In this document: one piece after another, positions 1-10,944 of the stretch
How the letters are laid out: the number at the start of each line of letters is the position of its first letter
How positions within the stretch are numbered: the stretch's first letter is position 1
DNA from: Cubamyces lactineus
Taxonomy: Eukaryota; Basidiomycota; Agaricomycetes; Polyporales; Polyporaceae
Reading direction: 5' to 3'
Length of the DNA stretch: 64,000 nucleotides
Assembly (NCBI GenBank): GCA_022376465.1
Contig: JACDTU010000001.1
Location: forward strand, 372,001 to 436,000
Notes under the pieces: generated by a model
Databases searched by the model: none
The model's input: the letters and a program-made list of their open reading frames with translations, nothing else
What the model was told of the DNA's origin: nothing
Made by a program: the position numbers and the translations under genes

Positions 1-249
1 CAAAGTTTCGCTGGCGTTCGCATTTCTGAGATTGCGCGGAGTCTGAATCTCGACTGATCTCGCCTATCAATCCAGTTCGCATGCTTTCGGCATCGCTCGG
101 CATGCGTTCATTCTTAGCTGCATTTCGTGGAACTTTCGGGCTTCCTGGACTCCACTCAAGACGTCGACTGTGAACGCGACGAGCAGAGGACAGTCACTCC
201 TTGCTCTCGAACCGCCACCACGAGCCCAACGGAGGCCACGACCCCCGCG

Positions 250-960
250 ATGAGACCTTTCGCATTCGTCACCACTCTGCTGACGCTCTGCGCTGGCTTC
301 GTGCATGCCCAGGAGATCACGACTACGGACGAGTGAGTCTGCAGCGTTTCCTTCCTGCTGCGGTGGCTTGACCTTTGACACCTTTGCACCAGACTGGGTC
401 AGACGGTCGTTGAGTTGATCACCATCGATCCTAACCTTGGCATCCCTACCACGGAAACTCTGTGCGTACACCGCAAGGTCATCGGTTGTATCCTTATTGA
501 CTTACCCTATCACACACAGACAAACGCTCACGACTACGACTACTCCTGCTGCTGCGGTGCCCGATCCGCAACAAGGGCCCGTAGGGCAACCACAGCCAAC
601 AGTCGGCGATGCTGGTCCCACTGTCTACACGTACACGACAACTGACGCGTCAGGTACGTAATTGTGGGATGGTAGAGAGACCTCTCTCTCTCCTTGTGCT
701 CACTATATCCTCTTCCAGGTGAAACAGTAGCTGTGGTCGACACGTTCACGCCCGTATTCATGCCCACGAGTACCTGGGTCAGCGCGTCTTCGGGTACGAT
801 ACTGGACTATAGCTCCTGGCGCAAAGAGGTCGGCACGAACACCGTTGCTCCTCCCATTAGCGGTGCTGTCACCAGGTGGTCTGTCGGCTCGGGCTGGCTG
901 GGCATTACTGCAAGTGTATGTGCTGGCATTGCCGGCGGGGCCTGGCTCGCACTGGCTTAG
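250..960 (+). CDS. Small secreted, probably GPI-anchored Ser/Thr-rich protein
   Basis: Four exons can be joined with canonical GT-AG introns: 250-332, 393-461, 520-653, 719-960. The sum is 528 nt, giving 175 residues with a stop. The start was chosen because it opens directly into a signal peptide (MRPFAFVTTLLTLCAGFVHA, cleavage likely after AHA-Q). The mature part is rich in Thr, Ser and Pro, with runs such as TTTTTPAAA. The C-terminus ends in a hydrophobic segment (LGITASVCAGIAGGAWLALA) with no following charged tail, the usual look of a GPI-anchor signal. Such proteins sit on the fungal cell surface or in the wall; no enzymatic domain is visible. Seen: exon phases, signal peptide, tail. 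Inferred: GPI anchoring. The exact function is unknown. Confidence 0.75.
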
Positions 961-1742
961 CAAGTCAAGTCGCCGCCAGGGCGACGCTTTTGTTTTCATG
1001 GACGGACCGGACTTGTGCTATTCCGAGGCTGCAGCTGGTAGATGCAGTGTTCACAGACTATTTTTGACGACCCTTCACGAACATTTATCAAGTCAGCTTA
1101 TACGCCTTTGTATCATCTAAACTTTGATGTACCCATAGCTTGCTAGACATACCAACACTTGGTTCTATTTTGACCAGCCAATCGATCTGCGAATTGTCTC
1201 CGACCAGTGCCATGGGCGCCTAATGAACGGGGGACGCGTGCACCCAACGTGTATCTACATGCAGCTAATTGCCCCTCAGCCAGTCTTCTTTTTCATGTTG
1301 TCAGGAGAGCCATGGCTCTGCAGTTCTATCATGATAACGGGAGGATCTGGCAAGAGCCAAAACTTATTCGACGCCCTACTTTTCAGTAGTGGCTGTGCCT
1401 GATCAACCGTCAATGCGTTCACCGGGCTGAACGCTCTCCGCGTAAGCGATGAAGTCGAAATTGTCTGCCTTAACAAAGCCCTTGGTCCAGGACGTGCTAT
1501 ATCCTCGCGCGCGTCGCGACTAGTCACTAGTGGCAGTAGTAACTTCCGCCGCGGCCCTAGTACGCGTGCTTGACTTGGCCTGTAGCGGAGTGCACGTGAT
1601 CGAAGCGCGTCTGTGAGCGTCTACTTGCCGCTGCTTGCCGGCTTACTGAGCCAGACGCGACTCGGAGTTTCCGCCACAGTGGCTTTCTTGACCTCCATCC
1701 TGTCTCTCCCAACGTACTCTTCATGAGAAGCTAGACATATCC
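961..1742. other. Intergenic, no gene recognised
   Basis: About 780 nt between the secreted protein and the OPT transporter. Only short open frames without splice support are present. I see no RNA gene or repeat. It should hold the 3' end of the first gene and the promoter of the transporter. Confidence 0.5.
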
Positions 1743-4359
1743 ATGCTCTCACTCTCAGGATGCGTCAGGTCCGTCACTCGAGCGACTCGAGCACCTGGAC
1801 CCTCTGTGCTAATACACGTCTAGGCGGCTACGGAGGACTTCCCGCCATGTTTCCGATAGCACCGTGGACGGAGGCCATGGTGACTTCACGGTATGTTTGC
1901 GCACGTTTCGATCATCCTGAATGAGTATTTCGCCTAAACTGCGTCTAGGCAAGGGCTGTCCTGTTAGGACTAATCATCGGCTGTCTGCTATGCTTCACGA
2001 ACCTGTACTTTGGTCTGCAAACGGGGTGGATTAGCATGTGAGCCGTCCTGTCGCCAGTCACGAACACTTGAGTTGATGTGGGTCTAGGATGTCCTTGCAG
2101 TCTGCCCTTATAGGATATTTGCTATCGCGGTTCTTGCCCAAACCAATGAGTGCTCAAGAGAACGTCGTACTTCAAACTACTGCTGTAGCGACGGGCACGG
2201 CACGTCTTCCTCACACTTTATACACTATCAAGTGTACCATCTAATCCGACGATAGATGCCTCTTGCTGCAGGATTCGTTGGCATACTTCCCGCTCTGAGT
2301 CTTCTTGACGAGGAGCGAGATGGTACTCCGCCGGTACATCTCTCATGGATAGCCGCGGTTGGATGGTCTTGCGCCGTCGCATTCTTCGGGTACGCGTCAA
2401 TCATATCCCCCTCATGCACACGTAGCTGATGTCTGAGGCAGGGTATTCCTATCGCCGCCATTGCGCAAACAAGTGGTATGCTCCTCCTGTTGTAGTCGCT
2501 TATCCATGATTCACCCCTCCTCTAGATCATCGAAGAGCAGCTTGCATTTCCGTCTGGTACTGCCACAGGGCAACTCATTTCCGTACTGCACCAATTGCCT
2601 CTGCCCGAGACTAACGTGCGACATCGTCGCGGGTATAACGCGCTCGCTAGTAGCGAGGAAGATGAGTCGATCGCGTATGCAGCGGAGGCGCAAGAGACAG
2701 ATGCACTTCAAGCTCTTGAGACGGAGGTGGCTGAGCAGGAAGGTTGGAGTGCCCTATCATGGAGCTTTGCGGCGTCTGGTGCTATGACAGTCAGTTTGAT
2801 TTTCTCGTATCGTAACGCCTAGCGACGGCTGAACGGAGATGTTCAGCTTGCAGCCTATTTCTTCCCCGTGGTATTCTCTATACCTCTGTTCGGAACATAT
2901 CTGGCGTCGGAATGGCTATGGACATTCACGCCCAGCCTATCCTATATTGGTCAGGGTATCATCATGGGCTTCCCTACAACCTTGAGCATGAACCTGGTCG
3001 GTCATCTCGTCCACAATGAGACAGTTCGTACTGATGATAGTGTGCAGGGTATGCTGGTCGGGTGGGGGGTGCTGTCTCCACTAGCCAAATTCTCTGGGTG
3101 GGCACCAGGGCCTGTGGGAGACATGACTACTGGCTCTCGCGGATGGATCCTCTGGATCTCGCTTGCAATCATGTGCTCCGACAGTGTCGTGTCGCTCCTA
3201 CCAGTCATGTATGAGATCTTCTACGAGAGACTGTGGAAGACGGCATTCGGACTTGGCGAGGGCGACTTATCCAGCAAGGAAAGCAAAGAAGTCGAGACGG
3301 ACGATAGGCTGGTCCCGATGAAATGGGTCATTTGGGGCCTGTGCGGCAGTATCGTCTCCGGTACGATACTTGTATGGCTCGTCTTCGGACACGACGGTAT
3401 CAAGCCTTGGGCGACATTCATTGGGTTCATCATGGGCGGCTTACTGAGCGTTCTTGGGTAAGCCTGTTGTTGTATTGATTTAGCGAAATAACGGGGCTGA
3501 CCGTCAGCGTACAGTGTACGAGCATTGGGAGAGACAGATCTCAATCCCGTCAGTGGCCTAGGCAAGATCAGTCAACTCTTCTTTGCCTGGATCCAGCCCG
3601 GCAACATCGTGGCAAACATCATTGCAGGCGGCGTGGCGGAAGCAGGAGCGCAGCAGTATGTCGCTCCAGCATCTTAGCACGGTGTCATACTCACGATGAC
3701 GCAGAGCGGGCGACCTCATGCAAGACCTTAAGACTGGACACCTTGTCCGCGCCTCGCCGCGTGCACAGTTCTACGGGCAGCTCATCGGGTCATGCTTGTC
3801 AATTGTGGTGACGACCACCGCGTATTCGTTGTACCGGAACGCATATGAGATTCCTGGACCATCATTCCCTGCGCCGACTGCATATGTGTGGCTGGGGTTG
3901 GCGCGGTTACTGCGTAGGATATATGCGTCACACTCGTGGATACGGATGCTCACCCTCCTCTTCTTGACAGGTGATGGAGAACTGCCAGAGAAGAGCGGAG
4001 AGTTCATGTTGCTCTTCGCAGTGCTCTTCTCTGTTGTCGCGGCGTTCAAGACGTACGCTGTCCGAAGCGGTTCTCGATATGCGAAGTGGATCCCATCCGG
4101 GGTCGCTTTCGCGATCGGCTTCCTCAACACGCCATCGTTCTCGCTAGCAAGGCTGATCGGTGGCATCGTCGAGCACGTCTACTACACGCGCGTTGGGAGG
4201 GAAAACGGCGGGATCAGGCTGATCATCATCGCGAGCGGGTTCGTGCTCGGAGAAGGCGTGGTGAGCGTCATCTCGCTCGTGCTGCGCACGATGGGCGTAG
4301 GCGTGGCGAGTTGCTGGGGCTGTGGCCATGGGATGTGCGGAGGGTGTCCAGCATCTTGA
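1743..4359 (+). CDS. OPT-family (oligopeptide/YSL-like) transporter
   Basis: Eleven exons join in phase: 1743-1768, 1824-1890, 1949-2037, 2088-2199, 2256-2389, 2442-2475, 2526-2789, 2847-3457, 3515-3655, 3705-3913, 3971-4359. The total is 2076 nt, or 691 residues, a normal length for the OPT superfamily. Family hallmarks are visible: the first helix with CFTNLYFGLQTGWISMMSLQ, the loop IIEEQLAFPSGTATGQLISV, and near the end KWIPSGVAFAIGFLNTPSFS. The protein is a plasma- or organelle-membrane transporter with 12 or more helices; it resembles the fungal YSL-type branch (yeast YGL114W-like) rather than the peptide-transporting Isp4 branch. The substrate is unknown (peptides or metal chelates in the family). 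The C-terminus is Cys-rich (CWGCGHGMCGGC). The fourth intron uses a GC donor at 2200. The first short exon is chosen only by phase, so the N-terminus is the least certain part. Confidence 0.88.
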
Positions 4360-5470
4360 GCGATGGTCACGAGGACCTCGTTACGGACGTGTCTCTCACG
4401 CGGTGGGTAGAGTTAGATGATTCGGTTGTACTATACCAGGTGCGAGGGTCATCGGTTGCGTTCTCGAAAATGGCCTATTTTCTCTTTGAAGGCGGCGACC
4501 AGATGCTTTCTCACTCTCATGGTCTGCTAGTGAATAGCGGCCGCGGACATTGAGGCATACGAGTGACCATTCTTGAAGGTGTCGCGGGTTCTTCCAGCGT
4601 ACTATTATCGGCAAGGATACCCAGGCACCTTTGGCATCCACATTGCAGCTCCATGCGACCGCGGAAGCTGCTTGCCGGCGTATCTCCGGCAAAGTCCAGC
4701 CCCGCCCCCTGAGAACATCTTGGGCACGGCTGGATACAACTCGAACACTTCGACTTCACTCCTCGCGATGCCGCACCCATCTGCTGATACTGTGATGGCT
4801 CGCGCATCTTGGAGCGGCGTCTGCGTCGTCGTCGTAGAAGCTTACGCCTGCCTTTTTTTGGAGCCACACATCAGCCTACGCGGTAACAATGGCTGAGCTC
4901 ACGGCACCCAAATCGGCCGGGGGTTCCTTTCCTTCTATCCATCGCTACAGCGCCTTCCGCAGGGCTGCGGTAACAAGACTAAGAGACTCATGCGAGTTGT
5001 CTACGCTGTAAGCTCACAGCGGCACGGCGGATTCATTAACCCCAGGCAACTGTGTGTGCATCCACTGGCGGAATGCACCTCTGTGACAATGCTGATATGA
5101 ATGGCAAGCGATCCAAGAGTACGATGGTTCCCAACGACGACGACACACGATGTTCATTGCATTCCATGTGTCCTCGTGGAGAGCAGAGAGACCTTGGGAA
5201 GTGGCTGCCACGGTACGCAGACTTCGCCGCGCCGAGATTGAAGTTCAACTTCATCGATTGCCATATTGAGACAAGCAGTGTACCGCGTTCCTCTTGGTTG
5301 GAGGTTAGCGCCCAACACTCGGACTGTTTCATTCTTTCCATCATCCAACCATCACGGCCAACTAACTCCCGGAGGATACAGGGCCTAGGAATACAGCAAA
5401 TCTAGCCAACAGAACTTCGTATCAAACTATATCCTTCATTTCCTCTTCAATCGAGCCCACCTGCTTAAAC
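4360..5470. other. Intergenic, no gene recognised
   Basis: No open frame here has family resemblance or a consistent exon structure on either strand. A basic minus-strand frame near 4800-4870 (run of arginines) looks like low-complexity chance. Confidence 0.4.
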
Positions 5471-5474
5471 ACGC

Positions 5475-6800
5475 CGCCCGCGTGTTGAATCTCGGGCTGC
5501 GGACTCTCAGGATGGCGTGTTCACGGGAAGCGTTTCTCTGTCTGCACCTCAGGTCACCATCGGAGAGGCGGTCATTCAGTTCTTACTGACGTACTGCGTC
5601 TACAATAGCGTATGTCAGCTGACGATACCGGTTCGGTATGTTCTATACACTGATACTGCGGCCGGTCTCTTGAATACGAAGCTCACTGTGGGCTTATATT
5701 GCATGCAGGGATCTTGCCGTAATAGCTGCCCAAACGCTGTGCGGATATGCCTGGAGGACGCCGTTCAGACGTCTATCAATGCCTCCCGCAGAAAGTCGTA
5801 GACGTCGGTGTGCACATGCCTTACTGTGGGAGTCTCAATCGTACTTGAATGGTCTTGCCGAGTTCCAGCATCTATCTATGGCGGGCTTTATGTGTTCGCT
5901 TCGTCTTCTATCGGTAGCACATCAGACGGCCTCTCCTCTCGAGCATCCTCGGCGCACGCGTCGCCGCTGGTCAAGATCCATGGGGGGGGGAGGGGGGGTA
6001 TCGGAAGCTGTGTGCAATGCGTCTTCTCGCCTGCGTTTTGATCTCCCTTCAGACCAGATGCATGTAAGGCTGCGGCGGCAAACCTGAGGCTGTTCAATGT
6101 TCCTTGCTCCGAAGTTGGCATAGCTCTATCGCGTCCCGCCCTGCTCTGGGCGATGACATGCTGGCACTGATCGCCTTCGATAAGCGCCCATATTCCCTCG
6201 GAGGTCCGAGTCGGTGCACGTACCTGTGTAAGTTCTCAAACTGTCCGCTGGCCTCCCGGCTTACATTTTCTCAGAATCTCAACTCCTACATCAGTAGAGG
6301 TTGACCTCGCAGTGTTCACCTGATATTGTGTATACGTCTCGAGTGGGGTTGCATCAACCGACATTCTGCGTCAATCGAATTCGCCTCCCGCCGCGGTATT
6401 GGCGAAACCCGCATTTCCAAACAACCAACTGGTTATAGGGTCGCCGATCCATCTCTTGTCTTCTTCGGCGCCCAACGGTCGAGAGCGAACAAGGGCGTCA
6501 CCTTCCTTTGATTGCGGGGTTCGAGTGATGACCACATGAACAGATGCCAGAAGCTGGGCGGCCCTTCGAGGAAACTAGATATTGAGTGGCTGAGACGGAC
6601 CGGTGGGTATTGTCTCCACACACAGGGCGCGCGGCGGTCCAAGACGGTTCGCCATTGCCTTCGTGAGATGGTGTTTGAATAGCACTATCCCATGAGGCGC
6701 TGCTCAATGAGCGTACGGCGATTGATCGTTTCATCCCCAGCTGGCGTGCGATCTCAGCCTTGTGGGCGCCGCCGGAACAGGTATGTCTCTCGAGATCCAG
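5475..6800 (+). pseudogene. Decayed coding sequence, family uncertain
   Basis: Several segments look formerly coding but do not join into one frame. A frame at about 5508-5637 ends at a good donor (5636, gtatgt) and resumes after an acceptor near 5709 with further open sequence, then hits stops. Around 6680-6780 another frame, ending at a donor at 6781, reads ALSHEALLNERTAIDRFI, which recalls the conserved ERxAIDRF helix of basidiomycete Zn2Cys6 transcription factors. A poly-G run lies at 5982-5997. Seen: interrupted frames and splice-like borders. Inferred: a broken gene, possibly a transcription-factor relic. I could not identify the 5' part, and the two parts may be unrelated. Confidence 0.3.
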
Positions 6801-6917
6801 GAGATTGAACTTTATGCTGAGCGTGCATAAGTACTAGTGCTAGGCGATGCATGCAATGAGGTGCTCTACCTTGTAGAACTATTGACTCCCCCTGATAGCG
6901 CAGTATCCATCGGTACA

Positions 6918-9189
6918 ATGGGCGATTCCGCAGGTATTGGCATGCTTCCCGCTGTTCCAAGGCTGGACAACACCTTCGGTGCGGTCCTTCTCGGCACATG
7001 CTTTGGCCTCATGTGAGTGCACTTGTTCCTTGGGCACATTAAAGGTTGTTCTGACCATGATCCATCGGACACATAGTCTATACGGGCTCACGGCTCACCA
7101 AACTTACCGCTATTTCCGCCTGTACCCAAACGACGTACCGATAATTAAAGCTCTGGTAAGTATAGCACTACTTGTCAGCCCGAGTACACCACCCACTCAT
7201 GCTCGGCAACTGGTGGCAGGTCGCCGTTTTGATGTATGATCTTCGACGTGTAGCTATAATGGGTCTTCTCACATGGCTACTCTACAGGTCCTTGGAAACA
7301 TTCCACACCGCCCTATGCATCCATATGTGGTACGCTGCGATTCCCGCAATGGAAGCAGATGGTCAACTGAATGTCACGAAATAGCTACTATTATTTGACG
7401 ACGAATTACTTCAACCCTCTTGCGCTCCTGTCCGGTGTTTGGTATGTCATTCAGTCATTTGTAAAATGGACTCAGACCCACGGGTCCGCTGACTCGCTTG
7501 TTTTTCAAATTTCTAGGTCGCTCAGGGTGAGCGTTTCACGCTTGTGGCGTATAAATCAAAAGTTGATCTCGTGGCATGCCACTCGCCTCAGTTGCTCCCT
7601 GTGGTTACGGTAAAGTACCATGGGTGCTGCGCTATATGTGACACTGGGGTGTTGATGGGTGCCTTTTTGGGCCGCAGGGAACCGTCATATTTGTTTGCCA
7701 CGGGTAAGTCGTATGGACCCCATGTAAGCAAGATGTTCAACAGCATTGCAGCTTCTACGCCCGCAGAGTCTACCTCAGTACGTTAGCATCGCTCGATATG
7801 TGCCGCTCTCGCTGACATCACGTTAGTCGGGGGCTTGTATAGGCCACTCGTCTTCGTCATCGTGAGCGCATTATCTATCACTCAGGTGTATAATCTCACC
7901 CCGGCACGACAAAGGCCGGCTTTATGCTCGGCGAACTCGGTATGTGCCGTTTCATCCAGTTTTGCATGAGGGCTCATGCAATACACATCATACAGCTTTC
8001 GTCATCGGTAAAGTCTTCAGAACAGCCACGCGACAAGTGTTCGCTGATTATTCAGGGTTCCATTAGCGGCTACTACAGAGTCGTAAGTTGGTCAAGGATG
8101 CGACTGCTGCCACTGACGGCTGATATGCGCCCCACAGCTTCATCCAGGCTACATTCGCTGCATGGGAGCACTACACGGTGCGTGAATCGAGATCTGCGGA
8201 TAAGTGCTGTGCACAACTCAGACACAACTCATGTAGTGGCTCATCTCCGCTGGGTTCGGCTGCGCCGTCGGTGCGGACCTCGTATTGACAACGTCGCTCA
8301 TCGTTGTACTCCACCGTAGCCGCACAGGCTTCAGAAGGTGAGAAGATCCAGTTTTATAAGTCAGGAAACGCAAACCTTCAACTATGGAAACGTCTAGTAC
8401 CGATTCGATGATCGACATTTTGATCATCTACACGATCAACACAGGTCCGCTGCTCGAGACTTTCACTTGAGTTGTTGAACTCGCTCACTCACAGATCTGG
8501 GCCCTGGGAACGTAGGCTTGCTGACGGGGTAGGTAGCTCTTAGCCTGCCCAAACGACACACAGCCCTGACGAGCACCTATATAGGATATTCAGTCTCTTG
8601 TCTCTCATCTTCGTAAGCGCTTTTCTACCAATTTCTCTGTATCGTGGCTTGACCACGACTCCAGGCGATCGTTGAGCCGAGCAACCTGATCTATGTGGCT
8701 CTTAACATGGTATCTACGAGATGTAAGCTATCTTGCTGTGTCCTCTGGTCAAGGCTACATCCTCTGACTACCGTATGCACAGCCTACGCCAATTCGGTAC
8801 TCGCAGTGTGAGTTATGCAGTATTCTCGGAACTCCCCCCTAGTTGCGTCTGACCGATCGTAGCTTGAACTCGCGTCGCTCTTTGGTTGAGCGCCGTTTCG
8901 CGCAACTGGACGCGGGAACCTTTGGGATGAGTGCGCTGGATTCGGACACGAAGCGTCCAACTGGTTCGGAAGCATTCCAGGTGAACTGTCATAAATGTGG
9001 CCTCTGGCCCCGAGATTTCGCAGGCGGTAGAACTGATAGCCCACCATCATCCAACAGCCCCTGCAAATGCGGCCGAAGGTTATCGATATCAAGGTCGACA
9101 CTGAGAATTTGCATCATCACGGTGTCAGATCGGAGAGCCAAGACACATCTTCGTTGGGTGATGCACTCAAACACCAGGAGACGGTGTAA
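6918..9189 (+). CDS. DUF6534 membrane protein, copy A
   Basis: Many small exons join across short introns. Examples are exon 1 from 6918 (MGDSAGIGMLPAVPRLDNTF) to the donor at 7012, LYGLTAHQTYRYFRLYPND after 7076, a segment around 7380-7440 with YYLTTNYFNPLALLSGVW, and the conserved core at 8235-8880. The core reads WLISAGFGCAVGADLVLTTS, then STDSMIDILIIYTINTGLLT, then LIYVALNMVSTRSYANSVLA. This is the order seen in Agaricomycete DUF6534 proteins, which have seven predicted helices, sit in membranes and have no known biochemical role. The tail is hydrophilic and ends HQETV at 9189, reached through an acceptor at 9046-9047. One intron around 8040-8075 must be spliced out to avoid a stop, so local exon borders there are uncertain. 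Two paralogues are in the same window (14907-16902 and 31740-33783). Confidence 0.72.
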
Positions 9190-10214
9190 GCACTCTGGGA
9201 CGAGTTAAAACAGCGGCTTTAGGCGGCTTTGCTGGTGCTCTCTCTTGTTCTATGTCGTTGTCAGCTGACACAATTATTTATCGATCTTGCTGCGTCAGAC
9301 CAGAAGGCGCGTTGTGAACGACGGATGAGTGATTGAACCGATTAATCCTAGCGGCCCGGGAATGTGAAGGGGTGGGCCGCAGACGGGACTTGGCACGAGT
9401 CAAGTTCCTAGTATCATGAGATCCCGCTACTTGTCGGTGCACACTACGCCTTGGAGCAGTTACAGCAGCGCCGGTAGCAGTACCCCACAACTGGGCCAAT
9501 CCGATATACATGGATGCTGCTCCGTATTTCGACCGAGCTTGCATCAGCCGCACGGTACGCCTCGCAAAGCAGGAATCTCGTTGCGATGCGGACCCCGGAC
9601 TGATTCATCATGATATGTGGTCGTAAGAATTCAAGGCTACGTTCTTCTCAGCTTCGACTCACACGGACCTACAGCGCGCCGATCGCGGCAGGGTCTACCT
9701 ATGAACGAAATAAGCAAAACGAATCACTCCGCCCTTATTCGGGCACCTTCTGGTCTCCCGAAAAAGCGTGTCTTTGTGATTTGGCTGTACTTCGGACGCT
9801 CTGATGAAGTATCGGACGGTCGGCTGGTGTACAACTCGCCTCATGGCAACTGGACGACTTCCCTTGTTCACCAGGCCTTTTGTTCGTCCTCATCACCTGG
9901 TCGGTGCTCCATGTGGAGATGTACCTCTGCGCGATGTCATCTCTGTAAATGCGGACGAAGTTGAGACACGTTGCGCGTGATAGGGCCCTCCTCGGAATCC
10001 GAATCTATCCCCCCTCCCCCTTCCCGGTCCGCTCTCAAGAATATACATACTGTAGCTCGAGACGTCGAGTGCAGATCAGCAGGGTCTGCATAGCCTCTCC
10101 GTCCATCGAGTTAAATCGCCCCTCTCATCGCATTAAGCTTCTCCTACATCGAATCACAGGTGCGTACGGCCTAGCCCACAACACCCACCGACCGATATTT
10201 CTCGAATCGCTCAT
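9190..10214. other. Intergenic, possible decayed sequence
   Basis: Only short frames with stops; a 115-codon open frame at 9617-9964 has no recognisable domain and no splice partners. It should contain the promoter of the following gene. Confidence 0.35.
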
Positions 10215-10823
10215 ATGGTCACGCCCCTCAGAATGACCGACGCATATGCTGAGCCTATCAAAGCTCCTCTCAGCGACGACACCGACCTGGCCCTGAAGGC
10301 CAAGAGGCTGGAGAGTGTCATATTATGGTGCACTAGCGGCTCCCTTCATCACTGGATCACCTCGTACTGCTTTGTCCGCCCCCACCAACTCGATCCCGTT
10401 GAGCGGGGCAAGGACATTGTTGGCATCTCTTGCAACATGTACCAACCACGGTTCCACATCTACCATCCTGCAGATGACAACTTGTATGGTTGTCTCGAAG
10501 TGCAGGCTCGCCCCCGCAACAAGCTGTTTTCCACGCGTACTCGCCTCAAGATTGTGCTTCCCTTCCAATGCGCCGTCACCATGAAGGATATCTTGGACCT
10601 TATCACTGACAAGGGATTGCAGTACTACACATTTCACCCAGACGGCAGTGGTTGCCTGAACTGGCAACTTTCCTTGTTGTCGTACTTCGTCGCATCCGGA
10701 TGGCTGCAGGAAGAAGACGTAGCGAACGCGAGACTCCAAGTAAGCCAATATGCGGAGAAAGCCGGCGACGCGGTGCCCTGGCCTCCCAGGCAGGGTAAAT
10801 TCTATACACCGCCGTCGCAGTGA
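10215..10823 (+). CDS. DUF7770-like protein
   Basis: A single uninterrupted frame of 202 codons, unusual here since most neighbours are split. A second in-frame ATG at 10233 (MTDAYAEP) may be the real start. The order of features matches my memory of the fungal DUF7770 family: an N-terminal His/Trp segment (HHWITSYCF), a central beta-rich part with YGCLEVQ, a helix TMKDILDLITDKGLQYYTF, the GCLNWQLSLL segment (family form is GCRFWxYT), and a C-terminal GKFY. The biochemical role of this domain is unknown to me. The gene is followed by a minus-strand gene, tail to tail. Assignment is by pattern recall, not by search. Confidence 0.55.
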   Translation: MVTPLRMTDAYAEPIKAPLSDDTDLALKAKRLESVILWCTSGSLHHWITSYCFVRPHQLDPVERGKDIVGISCNMYQPRFHIYHPADDNLYGCLEVQARPRNKLFSTRTRLKIVLPFQCAVTMKDILDLITDKGLQYYTFHPDGSGCLNWQLSLLSYFVASGWLQEEDVANARLQVSQYAEKAGDAVPWPPRQGKFYTPPSQ

Positions 10824-10944
10824 TTGACTCAGTGAGTACCCATCCGCTGACAACATGGAACACGCCTGATATCGATGCAGCATCTGTATAACTCCAACGT
10901 AGCGACCACACATCCACAGTTACCCGCTACGACGAACTTCCGAA

